NCBI RefSeq assembly: GCF_001806875.1
Contig: NZ_KV786227.1
Span: 1-32,681 of the forward strand
Length of the DNA: 32,681 nt
Source of the DNA: Corynebacterium sp. HMSC29G08
GTDB taxonomy: Bacteria; Actinomycetota; Actinomycetes; Mycobacteriales; Mycobacteriaceae
Reading direction: 5' to 3'
Numbering within the stretch: position 1 is the stretch's first letter; every line of letters begins with the position of its first letter. The notes beneath the pieces were generated by a model. The model did not search any database and was not told the DNA's origin. It worked only from the letters and a program-made list of their open reading frames with translations. The translations under genes were made by a program, and so were the position numbers. Below, piece after piece: positions 1 to 6,288 of this stretch.

Positions 1-64
1 CTTCGCGCCACGCGGTGGTTGGGAGAGTGTCAACCATGTCGCGGCTGACCTGTCCGCAAAGCAA

Positions 65-91
65 AAGCGCTGGGTATAACACCCAGCGCTT
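65..91 (-). terminator. Rho-independent terminator of the AbgT-type transporter
   Basis: A perfect 11-bp inverted repeat (65-75 and 81-91) encloses a 5-nt loop. Read on the minus strand it is followed by a short T-run (CTTTTGC). It lies 19 nt beyond the stop codon of the minus-strand transporter gene, so it most likely ends that transcript. On the plus strand no T-run follows. Confidence 0.8.
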
Positions 92-109
92 AATGTCGTG
101 CGGTACTGA

Positions 110-1753
110 CTATACCTCGTAGCCCATTGGGGAGCCAGGGCCGAGCGGGATGCCGGCGAAGTACCAGATCATGAAGAAGATGAACCAGCCCGCCAGCATG
201 CACAGCGAGTACGGCAGGGCGAGCGACATCAGGGTGCCCACGCCGGCCTTCTTGTAGTACTTCTGCAGAAATGTCAGGGCCAGTGCGAAGTAGGGCGACA
301 TTGGGGTGATGATGTTCGACGGGGAGTCACCGATACGGAACAGCATCTGGGAGACCTCGGGGGAGACGTTGACGTACATCATCATCGGCACCACCACCGG
401 TGCCATCAGTGCCCACTGGGCGGAACCGGAGGTGATGAACAGGTTGATCAGCGCCACCATGACCACAAACGCGAGGAATAGCACCGCGTTTGGCAGATTC
501 CACGCCTGCAGCAGCTCCGCACCCTTGATGGCGGTCCAGGGGCCCAGGTTGGACCACTGGAAGTACGCCAGGAACTGGGCGACGGCGAAGAACAGCACCA
601 GGATCGGCAGCATGGACTCTAAGCCCTTGGCCATGAACTTCGGCAGATCCGCGGCCTCCTTGACGGTGCCCACGATCAGGCCGTAGACCAGGCCGGTGAC
701 AAAGAAGATCAGGGTGATCGGCACGGCAATCGCGCGGATTAGCGGGGACTCCATGAAGCCCTCCTCCGGACGCGCGAACGGGGAGGCCGGGACCAGAAGC
801 AGGACGAAGTAAGCGACGAGGGAGACGACCAGGGTCACGCCGGACCACGCGAGGCCCTTGCGCTCCAGTGGGGTCAGCGAGAGGTCATCGTCGTCGGTCA
901 GGTGGGAATCGTCCGGTTGGGCGGAGTCGTTGATTTGGAGTTCGTCTTCGTCGATGTGGTCGTCGTCGATAAGCGCTTGCGCCTTCTTCTCCACATAAAA
1001 CTCCGTCACCGCAGTGATCACCAGCGCCAGCACAATGGCGGACGGGATGACGAAGAAGATGTTGGCAAGCGGGGAGACCTCGTAGTCGGCGTCGACAAGT
1101 TGCGCCGCCGAGGTGGAAATGCCGGCGAGCAGCAGGTCGGTGATGTTGAGGATCAGCGAGGAGTTAAAGCCTGCCGACGACGCCGCGAACGCCACCATCG
1201 CACCCACCACCGGCGAGCGCCCAACCGCATGAAACGCCATCGCGCCCAACGGAATGATGATCACGTAAATCGCATCCGAGGCGATCGAACCGGTCACGCC
1301 GGCAAGCGCGACCATAAACGTCAGCATCTTGCCACTGACCTTGTCCACCATCGCGCGCACCATCGCCGCCAGCAGACCGGTTTGCTCCGCCACGGCAACA
1401 CCAAGCATCACCGCCAGGATCACACCCAGCGGCGGGAACGCGATGAAGTTCTGCACCGCATCCGTGACCATGCGCGAGATGTTCTCGCCGGTCAGCAGGC
1501 TTTCTACGTGAATCTCTTCGCCGGAGGCAGGGTCGATAGCAGACAGGCCCGCCTTGCTGGCAATCCATGAGGAGACGACAACAACGCCGCTCAAAATGAC
1601 AAACAGCCAGAAAGGCTCCGGCAGCTTGTTGCCTATTCGCTCGATCCAGCCGAGGAAGCCGGTCATGCCGTCTTGTTGGTTCTGGTTTTGGTTTTGTTTC
1701 TCTTCGCGCTGCTTTTCGGCGCGGGTTTCGTCGATACGCGTGGAACCGGTCAT
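110..1753 (-). CDS. AbgT-family transporter
   Basis: A polytopic membrane protein of 547 residues that resembles the AbgT family (p-aminobenzoyl-glutamate uptake or sulfonamide/antimetabolite efflux). The C-terminal part holds the conserved helix-break segment GDSPSNIITPMSPYF, and most of the chain is hydrophobic helices. A cytosolic-looking loop near the middle is strongly acidic (runs of Asp and Glu), and the N-terminus has an Asn-Gln repeat tail before the first membrane helix. The ATG at 1753 is chosen because GGAAGAG lies about 6 nt upstream; an upstream in-frame ATG at 1849 would add 32 non-hydrophobic residues and lacks such a site. It is divergent from the DUF4230 gene and probably monocistronic, with its own terminator. 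Family is fairly sure; the substrate cannot be read from the sequence. Confidence 0.9.
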   Translation of the reverse strand: MTGSTRIDETRAEKQREEKQNQNQNQQDGMTGFLGWIERIGNKLPEPFWLFVILSGVVVVSSWIASKAGLSAIDPASGEEIHVESLLTGENISRMVTDAVQNFIAFPPLGVILAVMLGVAVAEQTGLLAAMVRAMVDKVSGKMLTFMVALAGVTGSIASDAIYVIIIPLGAMAFHAVGRSPVVGAMVAFAASSAGFNSSLILNITDLLLAGISTSAAQLVDADYEVSPLANIFFVIPSAIVLALVITAVTEFYVEKKAQALIDDDHIDEDELQINDSAQPDDSHLTDDDDLSLTPLERKGLAWSGVTLVVSLVAYFVLLLVPASPFARPEEGFMESPLIRAIAVPITLIFFVTGLVYGLIVGTVKEAADLPKFMAKGLESMLPILVLFFAVAQFLAYFQWSNLGPWTAIKGAELLQAWNLPNAVLFLAFVVMVALINLFITSGSAQWALMAPVVVPMMMYVNVSPEVSQMLFRIGDSPSNIITPMSPYFALALTFLQKYYKKAGVGTLMSLALPYSLCMLAGWFIFFMIWYFAGIPLGPGSPMGYEV

Positions 1754-1850
1754 CGTTATCTCTTCCGTGCGGTGGCCAGGTACATCCTTCAGCCGCGTAC
1801 GCCCAAAGGTTCTATCGAGTGTACAAACCATCCGAATGTGGGGGTGCAAT

Positions 1851-1856
1851 TAAGAT
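1851..1856 (+). promoter_or_regulatory. -10 box (TAAGAT) of a leaderless transcript
   Basis: TAAGAT fits TANNNT and ends 8 nt before the GTG at 1865. No Shine-Dalgarno sequence is present, so transcription probably starts at or next to the start codon. This supports 1865 as the true start of the DUF4230 gene. Confidence 0.55.
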
Positions 1857-1864
1857 CGCCGGAT

Positions 1865-2530
1865 GTGAGTACCGCCCAAGAACTACACCTCGCGCCGCGC
1901 CGCCCACGCCGCGGTCGCGCCGTTGTGACCTCCGTCATTACCTCCGTCATCGCCGTCCTGGCGGTCGCCGGGCTGCTACTTGTCATGCTGCGCCCCGCCG
2001 TGTTCGGCGTGGGGGAGACGCGGGTGGACTCCACCACCATCGGGGCATCGTTCGAGGACATCGCCGAACTGTCCGTGGAGGAATACGTCTTCTCTGACGT
2101 GGGCAAGTTCGACCAAAAAGGCCTCGAGGTCCTCGGACTGCGCGTGCCGTTTACCGGCCGCAACTTCCTCGTTACTTACGACGGCCGCGTCACCGCCGGC
2201 ATCCGCAACACATCCGCCATCGACGTTTCGGTCGGCTCTGGCGCTATTGATGTGGTGCTGCCGCCCGTGGAAGTACTCAGCGCCCACATCAACGCCGACA
2301 GCGTGCAGGTCTACGACCAGTCCATGAACCCCCTCAACCAAATTCGTGTCGACGACGTCACCACCTTCATCGCCGTCCAAGAGGACACCGCGCGCGACAA
2401 GGCCGTGTCGCAGGGCCTGTTGGACCGCGCGCGGGAGCGGACCGAACACCTCATACGCAGCCACATCGCCGCACTTGTGAAGGGGACCGAGCAGGAGGAT
2501 TTTGACGTGCGGATTTCCTGGGCGCAGTAG
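1865..2530 (+). CDS. DUF4230 family membrane-anchored protein
   Basis: A 221-residue protein with a basic N-terminus (APRRPRRGR), one membrane helix at about residues 22-43 and an extracytoplasmic domain that resembles DUF4230. In that domain, segments such as VRVPFTGRNFLVTYDGRVTAG-like beta strands and an I/V-rich PPVEVLSAHIN stretch are recognisable. No catalytic residues are apparent and the function of the family is unknown. The open frame continues upstream to 1673, but that part is antisense to the transporter gene. The GTG at 1865 is preferred because a TANNNT box lies 8 nt before it. It is followed after 26 nt by a secreted-protein gene with its own -10 box. Confidence 0.75.
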   Translation: MSTAQELHLAPRRPRRGRAVVTSVITSVIAVLAVAGLLLVMLRPAVFGVGETRVDSTTIGASFEDIAELSVEEYVFSDVGKFDQKGLEVLGLRVPFTGRNFLVTYDGRVTAGIRNTSAIDVSVGSGAIDVVLPPVEVLSAHINADSVQVYDQSMNPLNQIRVDDVTTFIAVQEDTARDKAVSQGLLDRARERTEHLIRSHIAALVKGTEQEDFDVRISWAQ

Positions 2531-2542
2531 CCGCTCATGGTC

Positions 2543-2548
2543 TAGAGT
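2543..2548 (+). promoter_or_regulatory. -10 box (TAGAGT) of a leaderless transcript
   Basis: TAGAGT ends 8 nt before the ATG at 2557, and the gap between the two genes has no Shine-Dalgarno sequence. The secreted-protein gene therefore probably has its own leaderless promoter rather than depending only on the DUF4230 transcript. Confidence 0.5.
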
Positions 2549-2556
2549 TTCTGGCC

Positions 2557-3189
2557 ATGCGTAAGTCTTTGGCAGTTTGCTCGCTGGCCGCTGTTGTTTC
2601 TGCTGCGTCGGTCCCGGTTGCTGGTGCGGCGCCGGTCGCGCCAGGTGCTGGTTCCGGCTCCGCCCAGTGTTCCATCGAGTACAACGCCGACCAGGTCCCG
2701 GCGCTCGCCGCGGGCGTACTTGGCGACGACCTCATCTTCTACAACGGCTCCCGCGCCGACGCGCTTGCCCTGTGGGAGAAGAAGCAGACCGAGTTGCGCG
2801 CTGGCATCGGCGAGAACGGCTGGGGCACACTCACCCAAATCGACGACGCCAAACTTTGGGAACCCGGCGTCACCCACACCTCAAGCGCGCTGGTCGTCGA
2901 CGATCTGAAGCACTCCTCACGCAGTCTGACCGTCACCGCCGACAGCCCGTTCAGCCACTCCGAGGCCGCCTACCTTGCCAACGCCGCCTCGTACACCGCG
3001 CAGCGCTACGCGGATTGCGGCAAGGATGTGAATAGGGTCGTGCCGGTGGCGCCGTCGTCGATAAGCCTTGCCCTCGCCCCGAACCACATCGCGCTGATTG
3101 TCGTGGCGCTGCTCGGCGTGCTTGGTGCTGTGGGCGCCGGCGCGGCGGGCACGCTCCCCGGCGTCGCGCTGCCCACGCTGCCGTTTTAG
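2557..3189 (+). CDS. Secreted or cell-surface protein of unknown function
   Basis: A 210-residue protein with a clear signal peptide (MRK, then a hydrophobic Ala/Val core; likely cleavage after VAGA near residue 24). The mature part is about 130 residues with two Cys (near residues 38 and 152) that could form a disulfide. The C-terminus is a Leu/Val/Gly/Ala-rich helix of about 25 residues starting near residue 175 (HIALIVVALLGVLG), which could anchor the protein to the membrane. The last residues (LPTLPF) carry no basic tail, so this is not a classic tail-anchored or LPXTG protein. I do not recognise the domain. The final in-frame stop at 3187 is followed directly by a TTGACG -35-like box. 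Confidence 0.75.
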   Translation: MRKSLAVCSLAAVVSAASVPVAGAAPVAPGAGSGSAQCSIEYNADQVPALAAGVLGDDLIFYNGSRADALALWEKKQTELRAGIGENGWGTLTQIDDAKLWEPGVTHTSSALVVDDLKHSSRSLTVTADSPFSHSEAAYLANAASYTAQRYADCGKDVNRVVPVAPSSISLALAPNHIALIVVALLGVLGAVGAGAAGTLPGVALPTLPF

Positions 3190-3193
3190 GGTG

Positions 3194-3222
3194 TTGACGT
3201 AACGCAGAGCGCGCTCTATGTT
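3194..3222 (+). promoter_or_regulatory. Candidate sigma-A-type promoter with no gene behind it
   Basis: TTGACG (3194-3199) and TATGTT (3217-3222) are separated by exactly 17 bp, close to the vegetative consensus. Within the next 800 bases no plausible plus-strand protein gene starts. The transcript would begin near 3229 and run into the hairpin at 3276-3301. Confidence 0.4.
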
Positions 3223-3228
3223 CACTGA

Positions 3229-3301
3229 TGTAAGCCAGAGGTGAGCACAGCAAGAATCCTCAGGGCAACAACTCCGGAACCCACACGATTGTGTGGGTTC
3301 C
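3229..3301 (+). ncRNA. Possible small RNA of about 73 nt
   Basis: The segment lies between a good promoter-like pair (3194-3222) and a perfect 11-bp hairpin (3276-3286 with 3291-3301, loop GATT). It has no open frame of note. The hairpin has no T-run after it (GTGTAACAAGG), so it may be the RNA's own 3' structure or an inefficient terminator for the upstream secreted-protein gene. I do not recognise a known RNA family. The call rests only on promoter and hairpin geometry. Confidence 0.25.
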
Positions 3302-3481
3302 GTGTAACAAGGGTGGAAAAGTAGGTCAGTGGGGGTTGGCCTTTTCGCCAGTATGGCTTTTGAGATTCAACGGGCTTTGCCGCCCAGTTTTTGTGTCAAA
3401 AACGGGTGTCGGTCTACGACCTGTGAGCCACTCGACGTGAAGTCCTCGAAGGCTCAAGGTTCAGCCGGTGGCTTGTGGTTG
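3302..3481. other. Intergenic stretch without a supported gene
   Basis: Between the hairpin ending at 3301 and the transposase-like remnant I see no ORF with a credible start or family resemblance. It may be the decayed 3' flank of the mobile element. Confidence 0.4.
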
Positions 3482-4040
3482 TTACGCCGCCTTCGGTGGT
3501 GCGTTGTCGCCCAACTTCCATTGCTCAAGGTCGTCCGAGCTGAGTTTGCGGCCGCTACGCCGCGGTGGCGGAGTCGGCTTCTGGAACGTATTTGGACGCG
3601 ACCAGGCAGCCGCATCGAGCATGGCGAGGTTCACCCCACTGCGGCCATGGCCATGCACAGCATTTGTGCCGCCCAACCGCGCATAAGGCGGGTCGTCACG
3701 TCTCCGGCACCTTGGTAGGAACCGTTCTTGAGCATTGCATTGCGGGACTCAATGGTGTTGCGGCGGTGTTCCTCATCGTCACGATGTGCTGCTGGCAGAC
3801 CTTCGGGCAGGAGGCCTTGGAGGGCACTTCGGAGGCGGTCAGCCCGTCTTTTTGGAAGCCCTCTTTCTTCCTGTCTTCCTCGGCAGGCGGGACCAGCGGG
3901 CAGGTAATTTCCGCGCCCTCGGCGCGGGCAGGACAGCCCAGTCGCACGTCGCACTTCTTGTTCGGCTTCGTGCCGTAGCGGACGAGCGTGAGACGCTTGC
4001 GAGCCTGAAGCAGATTTGAGAACTGCTGGTCCGGTCAGTT
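3482..4040 (-). pseudogene. Frameshifted C-terminal remnant of a transposase-like gene
   Basis: Three minus-strand frames carry consecutive pieces of one protein. The first (to about 3770) reads through a Cys-rich stretch with KCDVRLGCPARAEG, ITCPLVPP and CPKVCQQ. The second (about 3770-3640) contains RRNTIESRNAMLKNG and TTRLMRGWAAQMLCMA. The third (3676 to the stop at 3482) contains VNLAMLDAAAW and a basic/proline tail. From memory, the order 'CPA...CPL', 'C..VC', 'RNTIE..N', 'RG.AAQ' and 'N' matches the C-terminal half of a large actinobacterial transposase-like family often annotated as hypothetical. At least two frameshifts and loss of the N-terminal half make it non-functional. No terminal inverted repeats or target-site duplication were seen. 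Confidence 0.6.
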
Positions 4041-4113
4041 GTCCCCCTGGCAACCGCTCCCCTTCCCTAGCCCGCCGTCCCGTCCGCCGATTTGGCCACC
4101 GCCGCGCGAACCG

Positions 4114-4132
4114 TCTCGGCTTCAAGCCGAGA
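4114..4132. repeat. Perfect 19-bp palindrome upstream of mod
   Basis: TCTCGGCTT-C-AAGCCGAGA is a perfect inverted repeat with 9-bp arms. It lies about 140 bp before the mod start, between the transposase-like remnant and the restriction-modification genes. It could be an operator or a hairpin; no T-run follows on either strand and no controller-protein gene is nearby. Confidence 0.45.
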
Positions 4133-4273
4133 ATGTCAGCAACTCGAAATTCACAACGAAGGCCGACTCGAAAGTAGGTTCGCCCTCAAAGCCCATTTCC
4201 TCTGGTCCTGTCGAGCCCCCGGCTACTCTGATAGGCGACGAAACCACACCCGACTAACGCGAAGGAGACACAG

Positions 4274-6286
4274 TTGGGCAGACAACAACGCCTCGAGCTG
4301 ACCTGGACGAATAAGGACAAGGCACTCATTCCCACCGAGCAAGGCCGCTACGGCTACACCTGGGTAGATCCACGCGACCCGCGGTATTGCGAAACGAGGG
4401 TGTTGACGGTTGACGAGACGGTAGCCGGGACGAGGTCGGAAAAGGAAGAGGGCACCACCTACTCCGGGCGCGCTGACCTTGAACCGCAGTCGGACAACCT
4501 GCTCATTCTGGGCGAGTCCGGCGACGTGCTCGAAGCACTCACTCGTGTACCGGAGTGGTCTGAGAAGTACGTCGGAAAGGTGAAGTGCATCTACATTGAC
4601 CCGCCATTTAACACCGCGCAGACCTTCGCGAACTACGAGGACAACCTGGAGCACTCCGTCTGGCTCACCATGATGCGAGACCGACTGCTACACTTGCGCG
4701 ACTTACTGAGCGAGGACGGGTCAATCTGGGTCCACCTTGACGATGTGGAGAACCACCGGATGAGGGTGCTGCTGGATGAGGTGTTTGGGAGTGGAAATTT
4801 TGTTGGAGAAGTAATTTGGCAAAAGGGTTCCCATGTGCGAAATGACACCTCAGGACTGTCCTCTAACCACGATGTAATTCTTTGCTACGGCAAGACCGGT
4901 TCGATAAATATTCAAAAACTTCCACCCACCCAAGAGATGACCGCGCGCTTTAGTTCCCCAGACGGAGACCCCTGGCCTTGGCAGTCCATTACTTCCGCAG
5001 CGCCACATGCCTCAAACAACGGCGTTCAGGTCGCCTCTGTATACGGTGTTCAGCATCCGATCACAGGCTCCATGTTGTATCCACCTGTGGGACGTCAGTG
5101 GGGATTCCGTCAGGACCGCATGCTGGAAATCATGCGGGGGTGGGGAAATTACACGATTGGCGAAAACGATGAAGCGGAAATGAAAAACCGCAAGAAGATC
5201 ACCGGTGAAGGTGTTGTGCTCCGTGAAGACATCAAACCACTGGTAATTCCCGGGTGGAACCCGGCAGACGCCGAGTTCGCACGAAGGGTCTTCGAGAACG
5301 GTAATTGGCCCGAATTCTTCTTCACTGGCAAGGACGGAACCGGACAACTTCGGAGGAAGGGCTACATGCCTGAATCGTATGGTCGTGTCGCTGACACAAT
5401 CTGGAGCGATACAGACCGAAACGATTCTGCAAAGAGGGAGATTCAGAATCTTTTCCCCGGCACCACTGCCTTCGCCACCCCGAAGCCAGAACGTCTCCTA
5501 GAGCGCATCATCCACATCGCTACGAAACCCGGCGACATTGTCCTCGACGTGTTCGCGGGTTCGGGAACCACCGCTGCGGTAGCCCAGAAAATGGGCCGGC
5601 GGTGGGTCACCTGCGAACTCGTGGAAGATACGTTCAACCGCTTCACTCGCCCGCGCCTAGAGAAGGTCGTAAACGGTGAGGACCAGGGCGGCATCACGCT
5701 CCAGAAGGAGGAGCGCGCCGACGCTACCGAAGACGGTTTGCCCGAGGGTCTTACCCCAGAAGAAGCACAGAAGTTCACCTCCCTGTTGAACAAGGCCATC
5801 AAGAACGCCGACGAGCTCAAAAAGAACCCCGCGGTGAAACAACTCAAGGCCATGACCAAGACCAAGCCAGTCAAGGGCGTCGTCAACTGGCGCGGCGGCG
5901 GTGGTTTTCAGGTCGCACACCTTGAGCCGGCCTGCTTCGACTACGACTCGGAGGTAGCGCTCACAACCTTGACCGAGCACGCCACCGGCGACCTGCTCAT
6001 GCGCTCCGTGGCCGCACAACTTCGCTTTGCGCTCACCCCTGAGGAGTTGCACTTCGACGGCAAGCGCGGCCGCGAGCACCTCGTTGTAGTCGAAGGTGTC
6101 CTGGACGAGGAGAAGATTGACGAAGTCATGGCTCACCTCCCAGAGGGCCACTCCGTCCTGTTCGCCGCGACCGTGGTTGACGGCTTTGCCCGCGAGCATG
6201 TCCGCTCGTTCAAGAACGGATCGCGAGTTGTCCACGTCCCGCTTGAGATTTTCCCGTACTCCGACGCTGCCGAAGAGGAGAAGTAA
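4274..6286 (+). CDS. mod: Type III restriction-modification DNA methyltransferase (Mod)
   Basis: A 670-residue N6-adenine methyltransferase. Catalytic motif IV DPPFNT is at residues 109-114 and the AdoMet-binding motif FAGSG at 427-431; this order marks the beta class typical of type III Mod proteins. Mod methylates one strand of an asymmetric site and gives the Mod-Res complex its specificity. The stretch between the motifs, roughly residues 170-400, is the target-recognition region. Its DNA (about 4,790-5,470) is visibly richer in A+T than the flanks. The C-terminal part (GGGGFQVAHLEPACF) also fits the family. The start is a TTG with AAGGAG 6 nt upstream. The stop is 2 nt before the res ATG, so the two are translationally coupled. 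A weak TACTCT -10-like box lies at 4224. Confidence 0.93.
   Translation: MGRQQRLELTWTNKDKALIPTEQGRYGYTWVDPRDPRYCETRVLTVDETVAGTRSEKEEGTTYSGRADLEPQSDNLLILGESGDVLEALTRVPEWSEKYVGKVKCIYIDPPFNTAQTFANYEDNLEHSVWLTMMRDRLLHLRDLLSEDGSIWVHLDDVENHRMRVLLDEVFGSGNFVGEVIWQKGSHVRNDTSGLSSNHDVILCYGKTGSINIQKLPPTQEMTARFSSPDGDPWPWQSITSAAPHASNNGVQVASVYGVQHPITGSMLYPPVGRQWGFRQDRMLEIMRGWGNYTIGENDEAEMKNRKKITGEGVVLREDIKPLVIPGWNPADAEFARRVFENGNWPEFFFTGKDGTGQLRRKGYMPESYGRVADTIWSDTDRNDSAKREIQNLFPGTTAFATPKPERLLERIIHIATKPGDIVLDVFAGSGTTAAVAQKMGRRWVTCELVEDTFNRFTRPRLEKVVNGEDQGGITLQKEERADATEDGLPEGLTPEEAQKFTSLLNKAIKNADELKKNPAVKQLKAMTKTKPVKGVVNWRGGGGFQVAHLEPACFDYDSEVALTTLTEHATGDLLMRSVAAQLRFALTPEELHFDGKRGREHLVVVEGVLDEEKIDEVMAHLPEGHSVLFAATVVDGFAREHVRSFKNGSRVVHVPLEIFPYSDAAEEEK
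4790..5470 (+). other. AT-richer target-recognition segment inside mod
   Basis: This part of mod has clearly more A/T, especially at third positions (for example around 4791-4920), than the rest of the gene or the neighbours. It falls between the catalytic and AdoMet motifs, where type III Mod proteins keep the target-recognition domain. The base-composition change suggests that the specificity domain was exchanged by recombination. The boundaries are approximate. Confidence 0.55.
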
Positions 6287-6288
6287 CC

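Noticed and set aside
902..1570. Plus-strand ORF opposite the AbgT-type transporter
   Set aside because: His/Arg-rich reverse frame of a membrane protein gene.
4039..4257. Plus-strand 72-codon ORF before mod
   Set aside because: Proline-rich, no ribosome site, no resemblance to R-M control proteins.
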